Assembly (NCBI GenBank): GCA_949987565.1 | Contig: OX465119.1 | Coordinates: forward strand, 10,234,941-10,298,940 | Length of the DNA stretch: 64,000 nucleotides | Reading direction: 5' to 3' | DNA from: Luidia sarsii | Taxonomy: Eukaryota; Echinodermata; Asteroidea; Paxillosida; Luidiidae | Part shown: piece after piece, positions 11,401 through 22,404 of the stretch | How positions within the stretch are numbered: position 1 is the first letter of the stretch | How the letters are laid out: the number at the start of each line of letters is the position of its first letter | The notes under the pieces: model-generated | The model's database searches: none | What the model was told of the DNA's origin: nothing | The model's input: the letters and a program-made list of their open reading frames with translations, nothing else | Translations under genes and position numbers: made by a program

Positions 11401-13039
11401 TTGGAACAATTACTTTTGCAATGGCACTCCAATTTCCCCAAAATGCAAAATGGCAAGGAAAACTTTGACTGGCCCGAATTTATATCTGAGACCTCTAGTT
11501 TTGCGTACCAGCACCCTTACCCTCTGAGCTATCCAGCCCTTAGATGTTGGCCTTCCCAAATAGTCAACTAGTCTTTGCCGGGTTGAGGGCACCAGTCAGA
11601 AGCACTCCAACTAGTCAACAAACAAACGTGAGCCCTCCAAAAATCGTCAACAAGTCTTTGTTACCCATTAACTGCCTCTCCTTTCATTTTTTTTTTTAAC
11701 ATCTGGAATTGATTTTCCTGCTTTTTATTCATCGCAGCGATTGAGGATTCCGATGACAGTTCTGATGACGAACCACTGGTCAAGAAAGCTGAACCTTCTG
11801 TAAGTAATAAACAAAAATATTGCAAACTGCTTACTGACTAAAATTACCAAAATGCAAATCTCGAAAATTTGTGGGACTCACGTTTCGATCCTAGCAGGAC
11901 CTTTCTCAAAGGCAGAGTAAGTAAAAAAAAAAACCCACAAAAACTGCCGCAAACTGCTTACTGATTGAAATGACTGAAAATGCCCCATTCTCAAAAGTTG
12001 AGAGTCGTCTCGATCCTAGCGGGACCTTTCTCAAAAGCAGAATGTTTGAACAACTTTGAAAAGGAGAGTAATATACCAAACTTTTACAAGGTGCCTGCTG
12101 ACTAAAAATACTGAAATGCAAACCTCAAAAAAATCTTAGGGCTTGACGTTTCGATCCCAGTTTTGTTTACCTTTTTTCTTTTTTCTTTTCTTTAGGAAGA
12201 GCAGATTGAGGAGACTATCAAAGCCTTCCTGGAGAAGGCCAACCTGGAGGAGGTGACCATGAAGATGGTTTGCCGAAAAGTCTACGAGACCTACCCGGAC
12301 TTCAATCTCATTCACAAGAAGGAATTCATCAAGTCCACTGTCAGATCGGTGAGTTGAAGTTAAACACAAAAGCTGTTGCAAAACTGCTCACTGACTAAAA
12401 TGACCTGCAGTACATGAATCCCACAAAAGAGAGGGCCCGACATTTCGACCCTAGCAGGACCTTTCTCAAAGGCAAAATGACAAGGACAAACATAAACAGT
12501 CGGGGGAAGGAAAGCCCTGACACACATGAGAGAGGAAGGACAAAAGGGAAGGGAGTGGGATGCAGATGTACACCAAGGGAGGGGAGATTAGGGAAAACAA
12601 AACAAAAAAGTGTAGAGAGGAGATCAGTGAGTTGACGTCATTGCCAAGCCCAAACCCCCTCCCCACAATAAAAAAATAATAATAAATCCTCTTCAATTTA
12701 ACGCTAAGAAGAGGAGAAGTTAAACAATTGGCTGAGAAAATGTTGTCTGGACCGGGACTTGAACCCGAGACCTCTGGATTAATGTACCAGTGCTCTTACC
12801 ATCTGAGCTATCCAGCCCTTAGATGGTGGCCTTCCCTAACAGTTGACTAGTCTTTGCGGGGGTGGGGGCACCAGTCAGAAGCAATTCAACCATTAACTGC
12901 CGTATATCTCCAGGGATCACACTCCCTGCTTTTTCATTCAGATGCAAACGATCAGTGGGTTCCAGTCAGTTTGTTTGCCATGATTATTGTACGTTTGTTT
13001 CCTGTTATTCCCCGTGTGTGCTTGTAGATAATTTCGTGA
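5492..13039 (+). CDS. DEK: DEK chromatin-associated protein
   Basis: DEK is an abundant nuclear protein that binds DNA and histones and influences chromatin, splicing and repair. Ten coding exons join in frame: 5492-5816, 6613-6765, 8018-8094, 8585-8679, 8802-8938, 10072-10313, 10965-11289, 11738-11799, 12196-12348, 13028-13039. The total is 1581 nt, 526 aa (mammalian DEK about 375). Residues 1-108 are an acidic/SPAK-repeat N-terminus. The DEK core follows (EGKRERKKTERL near 120, KTNAVNFRALYRFFFGR near 166-182, FSGFNFEKGSPEYEKKE near 195-212). A SAP/SAF-box spans about 217-252. Residues 263-451 are a Lys/Glu-rich linker with TPKK repeats. The C-terminal DEK domain is 473-526 (ANLEEVTMKMVCRKVYETYP). 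The last exon encodes only IIS and stop, matching the LIS-like end of vertebrate DEK. Extra length lies in the N-terminus and linker. The exon 6 acceptor (10070-10071) is the least certain junction. Introns carry MITEs, a SINE and an 18-bp satellite. Confidence 0.95.
6437..6580. repeat. Palindromic MITE-like element (family A)
   Basis: Near-perfect inverted repeat. The left arm reads GGCCTGACGTTTTGATC, then AGCAGGACC and CTCAAAGGCAGAG. The right arm is its complement (CTTTGAGAAAGGTCCTGCTA, then GTCAGGCCCTCTAAC). It ends about 33 bp before DEK exon 2. The same unit recurs across the window in half or full form, with outer ends like TTTGCAAACTGCTCACTGAC. Confidence 0.85.
6886..7830 (+). repeat. 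18-bp tandem array in DEK intron 2
   Basis: About 52 copies of an 18-bp unit (GGTCCTGCCTTTGAGGAA and variants with GAGAAA). The unit is part of the inner arm of palindromic family A. The unit length is a multiple of three and the consensus lacks stops, so long frames repeating PAFEEG or LRKVLP arise; these are not proteins because the array lies inside an intron whose flanking exons join in phase. Terminal units (after about 7716) gain 1-3 bp and drift. Confidence 0.9.
7832..7975. repeat. MITE-like family B copy
   Basis: Partial copy of the second palindromic family: CTCTTTTGAGACG, a CTGACAACAGGCAGAGTACA segment, CGGCTCTTTTCAGA and the end ACATGGTGTCACCGCAAACC in degenerate form. It directly follows the 18-bp array in DEK intron 2. 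Confidence 0.75.
9080..9320. repeat. AT-rich tandem repeat in DEK intron 5
   Basis: Repeated GTCTGAAAATTTAGTG and AAAATTTAGTGAAATTTTAA blocks, about 36-bp period with shorter variants. It adjoins a family A copy (about 9355-9500), whose own end contains the related word AAATTTAGTGGGC, so the array may have grown from that end. Confidence 0.8.
9620..10005. mobile_element. MITE-like family D, near full length
   Basis: The ends are inverted: AGCCCCTACACAACATTGGT at the left and its complement ACCAATGTTGTGTAGGGGCT at the right. No coding capacity is seen. Related copies lie at about 2885-3095, 20380-20560, 25745-26070, 26335-26470, 37815-38185 and 40790-41010. This copy ends about 65 bp before DEK exon 6. 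Confidence 0.75.
10585..10875. repeat. MITE-like family B copy
   Basis: Contains AGGTTTGCGGTGACACCATG, TCTCTTTCGAGAAGGAGTGT, GGCTCTGAAAAGAGCC and GTCAGGAGACTGG in the order typical of this family. It lies in DEK intron 6, just upstream of exon 7. Confidence 0.75.
11450..11625 (-). mobile_element. tRNA-derived SINE (family 1)
   Basis: Minus-strand copy. The tRNA-like core has an A box (TAGCTCAGAGGGTAAG on the minus strand) and a degenerate B box region. It is flanked by the family's shared segment GGGAAGGCCAACATCTAAGG, CTAGTTGACTAT and GCTTCTGACTGGTGCCC. It lies in DEK intron 7. Confidence 0.75.
11817..12160. repeat. Three family A half-elements in a row
   Basis: Three successive half copies (about 11817-11925, 11945-12045, 12085-12160). 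Each has an AACTGCTTACTGAC-like or CTGCTGACTAAAA end, and the first two run through to the GATCCTAGCAGGACCTTTCT core (one with a GCGGG change). They fill much of DEK intron 8. Confidence 0.8.
12735..12930 (-). mobile_element. tRNA-derived SINE (family 1)
   Basis: Minus-strand copy with a clear B box (complement of GGACTTGAACCCGAGACC), an A box (complement of CATCTGAGCTATCCAG), then the shared non-tRNA segment and the GATCACACTCC end. It sits in the last DEK intron, between the exon ending 12348 and the three-codon exon at 13028. Confidence 0.85.
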
Positions 13040-13509
13040 TAGGGTCTTCCAGCAACCACTCCGAAACCTGTTCCCCTCCTGGCGCTTTCACCTTGACAAA
13101 GAAAAAAACCTCCCACCGTGCGGGGAGGGATGTTACCCTCGTGACGGATCAGCCTCTCTCAGCAGGAATGCCCGCCCTCTCACGAGGATTTAAGACGAGA
13201 CCGGTTTGTGGTGATGCTGCTAAGCATGGTTCAGACAAAGGTGGAGCCGAAGAGTTTCACCATTCCTGCCAAGGGCTTGACCGAGCGACAGTGGACGAAC
13301 GTGGCCAAAGTCTCTCCAAATTGGACGATTTACTTCAATCCTTGTAAAAAAAACCCACAACAACAACAAAGGGGTGAAAACAGATAAAAGAATGATAATT
13401 ACAAGAAGATCAGGCATTAATTGAACCTTTAAGATTCTAAATCACGCACGCAAATTTGTCTGCGGCAATTAAATGGTTAAGAATCCTGGACTGCTAGTCT
13501 GCAGGACCT

Positions 13510-13690
13510 CCACCAGCTCGGTGGTCCAGTGGTTAAAGACGTCTGTACTAGAAAGCAGTGGTCGATGTCATGAAACGCATCGTAACTTGCGATCAATCCT
13601 AAGGCGATATGACCTATGAAAAGTTGCGATGGGTTATCCATCGCTGGTTCGAATCCCGCCCGAGCTGCCTGTATATTTTTTTTAATCAGT
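13510..13690 (+). mobile_element. tRNA-derived SINE (family 2)
   Basis: Begins AGCTCGGTGGTCCAGTGGTT (A-box region resembling class II tRNAs) and carries a B box GGTTCGAATCC followed by CGCCCGAGCTGCCTG. Other copies: about 36345-36520, 42615-42730 (3' part) and 63305-63420, all on the plus strand. The second copy shows AAGTGGTTAAGACGTCT and GGGTTCGAATCCCG. Confidence 0.75.
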
Positions 13691-14624
13691 AGGCAGTCGG
13701 GGCAAAGCACTGAGCGTGCAGTGTTTAATTACACGTCAAACCCTTGTTTGAAGTGCATTCTCCACAACGCAAAATCTTATGTTATCTAGGAATGTTAGTT
13801 GTTGGTTAGGTTAAACCCCTTCCACCCTCGGGAAACATAGGAATATGTCTCGGATTTGGAAAATTATGAAGGTAAATTGGTCCATATCACTACGATTCAA
13901 TTTTTAAAGAATTGAAATTTAAAGCCGCACTTAATGTCCAGTGTTACGCACCATGTCATCCCACGAGCTCAAATTAAAGACATTTTCTCGGGAACAAGTT
14001 TTTTTTAGGGTTAACAATTTGTCTTTGTATACATGTAATCAGTAAGCTTATGTGTTTTTTGTTTTTTTGTTTTTTTAATGATGTAGCTACTTAGTCACAA
14101 TTTCACAAAGTTTACGTGTAAATAGAATTCACTTTTCAAAGAGTATTGTGATTGTACTTTTTTGTTCTTTTTTTTTTTTTTAGGGATGGGGTTAGGAATT
14201 TGTAACTCAATCGTGGTCAAGAACGCTTTCAGATATAATCCGTCAAGGAAAAAGAAGGTCCCACCTTTGATGACGCAAAACTGAAATACCGGTAATCATG
14301 GTCGAGAGACAGCGGAAACATGGTTGTTGTTTTTGGCATCACTGAATGAGTTTATTTTTAATGATTAATCCGGTTTGTGAGAATATCTTTTATAAGTGTA
14401 CATAAAACAAGAGGGGCGTTTTAGTTGAGTTTGCTTTTTAAAGAAGAAAAAAGAATCCGAGCAACATGTGAGGGACGAACATACTGAGAACGGCATTTTA
14501 ATTTTTCGAGAAGTGCTCCATTTTGGTCATTAGAAGTAGATTTTTTTTTATGAAGGATTGGGCCACTTTCACAGAGTTGCCTAGGCAGTGGGCAACAGTC
14601 ATTGTATGATAGATAAAGATTTGA

Positions 14625-14790
14625 CGGTTTGCATGGTGGAAGTACAAAGTGGAAGGTTTGCGGTGACACCGTGTACATCATCTCTTTGTTGAGATGGGAG
14701 TGTGGGCTCTGAAAAGAGGTGTTGAGTTACCGGCTCTTTTCAGAGCCACAATCCATCTCAAAAGAGATGTGAACGTGTGAACCAGCGCTC
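14625..14790. repeat. MITE-like family B copy
   Basis: Shows GTTTGCATGGTGGAAGTAC, GGTTTGCGGTGACACCGTGT, AGTGTGGGCTCTGAAAAGAG and the inverted CGGCTCTTTTCAGAGCCAC. A SINE family 1 copy on the minus strand (about 14775-14935) abuts it. Confidence 0.75.
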
Positions 14791-15995
14791 TTCTCATCTG
14801 AGCTAATTCAGCCCTTAGATGGTGGCCTTCCCAAATAGTCAACTAGTCTTTGCTGGGGTGGGGGCGCCAGTCAGAAGCAATCCAACCATTAACTGCTGTA
14901 TATCTCCAGGGATCACACCCCACACTTTCAGTTGCAAACAACCAATTGTTGTAAACCTAGCTATGCTGTATGCAGCTCGGGATCACACAAAAGTGTATAC
15001 AGTTTTTTTTTCGAGCCAAACAAATCAAAGAAAAACTGACTGACTGACTGCTAAGCTTATGCACTCTTCCCATCTGGTTTGTGCTATCTTCAAGTGCTAT
15101 CTCTAAGTTGTAACTCATCAGTTAGACTAATGCAGCTATCTTGTCACAGCTGGAAGATGAAATGTAAATGTTCTCTATAATGACGTCCGGGATATTTTTA
15201 TAAACCCAAGTCTTGCGGAAGTCATGCGCTCTGAATTAATTTTTAGTCATGAGAAATGTCCTTTCTTTTGAGATTTTGTACTTACCTTTGTATTTGTTAA
15301 TTTGAGTGGAGAAACTTCTACGAAATAAATGTTGACAACTTAATGTATGAACGTATGAAGTAATGTTTTGTCCTTCGATTATGTTTGCTTTTATTTCAAA
15401 AGTGCTTCTAAGATTTCATTGTTAAAATATTTTAGAAAAAGGATTAAAACAATATTCGACAAAGTGACCCTTTGAGGAAAAGCTTTTATAATAAAATAAC
15501 ATTCGTGTCGAAATGCTTAAGAAAAAATGAATCTAAATCTGTAGTTTTTGACTCAATTTTTTTTTCTTGGTCCAACCATTATTTGGCAGAGCTCTATGTT
15601 ATTTGGCTATAGCGCCCTCTTACGGTCATCTCAAAACAAGCTCGTATCCCAGTTCCTTCGTGTTTTTTCGGATATTGATAACGTCGTTCGCCACTCATTG
15701 CTTTAATGAGTCGTTAGGAAGACGAACACTATCCGAAAAAAGTCGCCCCAACACGCACCAACGGAACTGCCTGTTGTTAACACACAGCCCCCAAAACGAG
15801 TTGTAAATCTAGTTATTTGTACCGTTTGCGCCCACTTTTTCTCACCTCTGGAGAGTGTAAATTTAGATTCAAGGTAAGATTGAAAGGTTATCGTCATTTT
15901 CACCAGTCAAAGAGTATTTCGTATGTCACTAATCCCAAGCGTTTTAGAACTAGCCCATTTTCCGGACAAAAGTTCACGACAGACGTCAGTTGAAA

Positions 15996-16022
15996 CATGG
16001 AGGAAGAGCTTCTTCCTCCATG
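15996..16022. repeat. Perfect short palindrome
   Basis: CATGGAGGAAGA and its exact complement TCTTCCTCCATG are separated by GCT, a hairpin with 12-bp arms. No associated gene. Confidence 0.9.
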
Positions 16023-16215
16023 GTTGAAACAACTGATTCAGTGATTGAGATCATAGAAAAATTAGAACTCAGAAGACTTCCTCATGTACCCCATACAATT
16101 TAATATAATGTATAATATATGGTAGGATTAAAGGACCATGTATAAGCATTAATTATAATGAAATATATATACAAAATTACGATTTCTATGAGAAAAAAAC
16201 ACACCACAATTTAAA

Positions 16216-16406
16216 TTAACGCAGTGGCTGTTGTTACGGCAGTCGTCCGTGTGGTTCCCTGACTTGATTGTATTTCGTCAGCATTGCAGGCTGGTTGAAC
16301 CAGTCTATTAGCTGATAGTCTGGTTCCAAGAGCTAAACATCCTGACAAATACTGTGAAGTCAGGGAACCAAACGGAGGACTGCCGTAACAACAGCCACTG
16401 CGTTAA
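16216..16406. mobile_element. TTAA-flanked MITE with about 50-bp inverted ends
   Basis: Both termini read inward TTAACGCAGTGGCTGTTGTT then ACGGCAGTC, and stay complementary to about 50 bp with only a couple of mismatches. TTAA stands at each outer edge (16216-16219 and 16403-16406), as in piggyBac-type insertions, so TTAA may be the target site duplication. The interior is about 90 bp and non-coding. A single related end occurs near 16684. Confidence 0.75.
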
Positions 16407-16704
16407 ATTAATGTTTTTGAAACTAAGTAAGTGAATAGTGTTTTTTAGTTTTTAAATTTACAGCCTTTTCCCTCTTTTCTTACCACCCTTCCAAGTTCCA
16501 GTTCCATCTTCGTCTAGTGTTACTCTTAGTCTTACTTTCTAATTTCAGGGACAGTGTTCTCTCGTCGTAGTTTATCCAAATACTGCTGCTACACTGCTAA
16601 TTGCTATTTCTTAATTTTCATTCTTGATTAAGCAATAACAAGTTCTTTTTTCTCAGTTTCTGTTGACAGTGTTGCTTCCAAATACGCAGTGGCTATTGAG
16701 TTTT

Positions 16705-18075
16705 GTTATGGCAGCCGTTACACAGTTTCCATTTTCTATAGTTACGGCACTGCAACTGCGCAAGCGCGAGGACATATGCCAGATCAAACCAGGAAGCTAG
16801 TGCTTCTACTTCTAGTTCTTCTAGAATTCGAGTCAACTCGTACCCATGCAAACTCGTGTCCAACCAACTCGTACCCGCGCCAACTCGTACCCGCGCCAAC
16901 TCGTACCCGCGCCAACTCGTACCCGCGCCAACTCGTACCCGCGCCAACTCGTACCCGCGCCAACTCGTGCTCGTGATTAAGTTTGCTATTAAAATTAATA
17001 AATTATTTTAAAGTCAAACAATTAAAGGAAAACTGACTGGGAACGTTTTTAATTTTTTTTTAACAGTCAACTATTCTTTGCCGTGGTGTGGGCGCCAGTC
17101 AGAAGTATTAACCTAGATCTGCCGTATATCTCCAGGGATCTCGCCCCCGCTTTCATTCGATACGCACAACAATTGGGGGCGAGATCCTACAGGGAGATAT
17201 GGGACCGCCACCATCCAAAGGGCTGGATAGCTCAGATGGTAGAGCGCGGGTACGGTAATCCAGAGGTCTCGGGTTCGAGTCCCGGTTCAGTCAAAGTTTT
17301 CTTTCAAAAAAAAAAAAATTTTGTTTGCAGAAATCCAACATTTTCACAAACCAACAACACAGCGATACAAATTACTCAACCGAAAATTCCCCCACATTGG
17401 ATCCCCTATAATAATAACTGGACACTTCACAAAGGTTAGTTAAAATTCAAGTCAACTCGTTCTCCGTGCATTATTTTATGCGAGCACGAGTTGGCTCGGG
17501 TACGAGTTGGTGCGGGCACGAGTTGGTGCGGGCACGAGTTGGTGCGGGTACGAGTTGGCTCGGGTACGAGTTGGTGCGGGCACGAGTTGGTGCGGGCACG
17601 AGTTGGTGCGGGTACGAGTTGGCTCGGGTACGAGTTGGTGCGGTCAGAGTACGAGTCGGTTTGGGTACGAGTTGACCTGTTCCCTTCTTCTAGCCCCGCC
17701 GGCCGCAAATTTTGTTTTCGTATTTTACTGGGGGGGGGGGGGCTTCTGCCGCCACATGCAGGCGTGGAAAGTCGACATCGGGACCCGGTTATTTATTTAT
17801 TGCCGATCTCACCGTGCGACAGCTTCTTATATACATTGTAAAAGATACCTTCAAGACAAGCAAATTATGTGCCTACAGCCAGAGAATTTACCACGTTTCT
17901 TGTGCCTGTACTGAGCTTGTTGAGGCGGCGCTGCCTGTGCATGTGGGGTTTAATACCCCATGCTACAAAATCTGGCATGTCCTCGCGCTTGCTCAGTTGC
18001 AGTGCTGTAACTATAGAAAATGGAAACTGTAACTATAGAAAATGGAAACTGTAACTATAGAAAATGGAAACTGTA
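16705..18075. mobile_element. Foldback-like element with subrepeated inverted arms
   Basis: The outer ends are inverted copies: the left TTCCATTTTCTATAGTTACG, then GCACTGCAACTGCGCAAGCG, has its complement at about 17968-18030. Inside each arm is a tandem array of about 15-bp units in opposite orientation: CCAACTCGTACCCGCG at about 16845-16975 and CGGGTACGAGTTGG at about 17480-17675. The single-copy-like centre contains SINE sequence (about 17066-17305). No transposase frame is visible. Long inverted arms made of internal tandem repeats are the defining architecture of foldback transposons. Confidence 0.65.
17066..17305 (+). mobile_element. SINE family 1, composite copy
   Basis: The plus-strand tRNA-like part at 17220-17293 has a 7-bp acceptor stem with two GU pairs, a GCTC/GAGC D stem and a B box GGTTCGAGTCC. 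The flank upstream (about 17066-17165) carries the same family's non-tRNA segment in the opposite orientation, so two copies or two halves are joined head to head. Its anticodon stem does not pair well, so it is not a functional tRNA gene. Confidence 0.7.
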
Positions 18076-18150
18076 ACTATAGAAAATGGAAACTGTAACT
18101 ATAGAAAATGGAAACTGTAACTATAGAAAATAGAAAATGGAAATTGGAAA
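18003..18150. repeat. 22-bp tandem repeat
   Basis: About six copies of CTGTAACTATAGAAAATGGA plus AA, starting from the right end of the foldback-like element; the left end (about 16730-16760) carries one copy of the same word inverted. Confidence 0.85.
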
Positions 18151-18159
18151 AATCTAGAG

Positions 18160-18351
18160 CCCTGAATCTCTCGCTTGAGTAAGCGCTCACACGCAGTCGG
18201 ACACTTTATTGGCCTTCAGTGATTTTCAGGAAATGACTTTGTCGGTCACTTTATTATTCCCCTTTGCGCGACAGCAGGCGAGTCTTTGTCAGTTGCGCTG
18301 GTCGTCTGTCGCTCCTTTGACGAGGAGAGGGGTACCCCGAGCCACCCAGCC
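18160..18351 (+). promoter_or_regulatory. ELOC upstream region containing a dispersed repeat
   Basis: The region immediately upstream of the ELOC start contains TGAGTAAGCGCTCACACGCA and GGCCTTCAGTGATTTTCAGG then AAATGACTTTGTCGGTCACT. The second block is nearly identical at about 8701-8745 (DEK intron 4), and both blocks occur inverted at about 59437-59530 (AHI1 intron). No TATA box is obvious. The start codon context GCCATGG is a strong Kozak match. Confidence 0.5.
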
Positions 18352-19984
<1,633 letters not shown>

Positions 19985-21754
19985 GCGCAAAAGCCCCGCC
20001 CTTCCTCCTCGTAAACTCCGTTGCTTTTTGGGGGTATGTTTGTTTGTTTTGTCTCATCCTCCTTCTCCTCCAGAGAGCAACCGAATTTCACCCCAAAGGT
20101 TCTTCTGGTAAGAAATTGAATGCCTTGTGATGCGTCTTAACTTTACAGTTACAGTAATTACGCATGTTGATTAACCACAACAGCACCACTTTCAAATTTG
20201 GCCGTTCAGAATTGTCAGCATTGAAGTTCTCCAGCGAATGGAGGAGTTTTTTTCCCAAAGGTTTCTCTGTAAGATACTGAACCCATGGTCACACACTCTC
20301 ATAAGGGTTAGCGAGTGCCAAAATATCGCCTTTCCAATTTCCGTCTCGTTAACAAAATGCGCATGAACAGGGCCGCATATGTTTCCTTAAAAGGTAAGCG
20401 TCACCATTTGCAAAGGTCAATGAATCGCTTCCATACTTGAGTCAAACTCAACGTATACATAAAATAACACACCTGCGTGAGTTTCGGCGCAATCCGTCAA
20501 CCATGCCATTAGAAAAACCGTGGAAACTAAATGCTAACTTATTTCAGACATTGAAGTGTAGTGTTTGTAGAAGGAATTCTTTGTTCCCATGATTGCTCTA
20601 TGGAGGGATTGTTTCAACCAAAATTCCTCTTTTCTCGAAAACGGCAGATTTTCGAGCACTAAAATTTCACGGAATGTCTGATACCATTACAAACTTCCTG
20701 ATGAGTAAGTCATATCACAAATTTGGAATGTCCATAAATTGGGGCCTTTGCAAATGGCGTACCCTCTCTTTAAAATTACAAAGATATCATATTATAGTTT
20801 GGAGACAAAACAATTCAAAAACATGCTCGTTGTGTTGAAGTTTGTGTGCTATCTTTCATCACAAAGTTAAACAAAACAAAAAAACAAATGAGAAAGATAC
20901 CTTTTTGCACTGATACAATGATATGCTACACTACATAGCATCTAAAGCGATAAGATTATAGTTTATAATATTTGTGGTTTTAAGGATAAAAATCTCATTC
21001 GGGGATGAAACCAGCACAGAATGCAAGCGGAACATTTTAGTGGCTGCCTGGCTTTAGTAGGCAAAGTTGGGGGTCTTTTGAAGTAAAAAGTTCAGCTGCA
21101 GCGACTCTCTGAAATTTTGACCCAGACTGGTCCCTGCCTCTGAGGCCTTTGCTTTGCTATGGCTCATCGGTCTGGACACCTGACAAAGATGGCTATTGAA
21201 TGGAAACCAAAAACGTAAAATGGAAACGGAAAAATGGAACAAAGATAGAAAGTTTAATTCTTGCGATATTTCGGTCTTTGTTTCTCTTCAGGGTAAGCAT
21301 GTATCATATGTTAATTTTTTGATGTATTAAACTACAAAGTCATTTCTGTTCCAGCACTCATAAAATGTTAAAGTTCAGCGGCGTCATCTGGATTGATGGC
21401 CAAAAAGATGAAAAAGCCTAAGATTTGTAATTAACTTAATTGATATTAATGATCTCGGAGAATTGGAGGGCCTGGTGTTTGGATCCCAGCAGGACCTTCC
21501 TTCAAGGCAGACTAGTATTATTACAATATTAATGATATTAATGATTTCTTCTACATGGACTGGAAAATTGAAGTTCCAGATGATGATAATATTTGTTTTG
21601 TTTTTTAAAGATAAAGTGTGTTGCTCTACCAGCATATAGAAAGTTTTGAAACCCCGCTGCTTCAAAACCGTGTGTTTCAAATAATGACGGCATTACTGGA
21701 AATGCCTCAACACTCAGGCAGCAGAAACGTCATGCTGTCAGTTGACTCAGTTCA

Positions 21755-22150
21755 GACCCAGATTGGGTTTGACCTAGGTTGGGTGTGACCCAGGTCGGGT
21801 GTGACCCAGGTCGGGTGTGACCCAGGTCGGGTGTGACTCAGGTCAGGGGGTGACCCAGGTCGGCTGTGACCCAGGTCGGCTGTGACCCAGGTCGGCTGTG
21901 ACCCAGGTCGGCTGTGACCCAGGTCGGGTGTGACCCAGGTCGGATGTGACCCAGGTCGGGTATGATCCAGGTTGGGTGTTACCCAGGTCGGGATTGACCC
22001 AGATCGGGTTTGACCCAGATCGGGTTTGACCCAGGTCAGGTGTGACTCAGGTCGGGTGTGACCCAGGTCGGGCGTGACCCAGATCAGGTGTGACCCAGAT
22101 CGGGTTTGACCCAGGTCGGGTTTGACCCAGGTCGGGTTTGACTCAAGTTC
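21755..22150. repeat. 16-bp minisatellite TGACCCAGGTCGGGTG
   Basis: About 24 tandem units with point variants (TGACTCAGG, TGACCCAGATC). Each unit contains TGACCC (complement GGGTCA), a nuclear-receptor half-site-like hexamer, and AGGTCG. Downstream of ELOC, upstream of the RNASEH1 3' end. Confidence 0.9.
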
Positions 22151-22404
22151 AAATTGGCGAAAAAGTGTCTCAGATTTTGAATTACATGTAAAGGGATAAA
22201 GATCTCTTCAGATTCGTGGACTGATATCATTCAACCTGTTTGTGCTTATTCCATTCTTATCAAGCTGACACACAGGTTAGTTTTTTTAATAGTGTCTTTG
22301 TGCCATTTTCCCTTAACAATCGCGGACACCCGATGAAATAAATCAATGAGCACACTTTGTGTACATCGAGTCCAGCCTGTCGCAACCACACGTCTGTGTG
22401 GCTT

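Larger units (their letters stand above)
13040..18150. other. DEK 3' region and repeat-filled intergenic
   Basis: No further gene is supported between DEK and ELOC. Possible DEK polyadenylation signals are ATTAAA at 13468-13473 and AATAAA at 15324-15329; I cannot choose between them. The stretch contains SINEs of two families, a family B copy (about 14625-14790), a hairpin at about 15660-15745 (TTTTTTCGGATA ... TATCCGAAAAAA), a short palindrome (15996-16022), a TTAA-flanked MITE and a foldback-type element. A 53-codon frame at 13226-13387 is discussed under findings. Confidence 0.5.

Noticed and set aside
17220..17293. Possible functional tRNA gene
   Set aside because: The acceptor and D stems pair but the anticodon stem does not, and the same sequence recurs with identical non-tRNA flanks many times, so it is a SINE.
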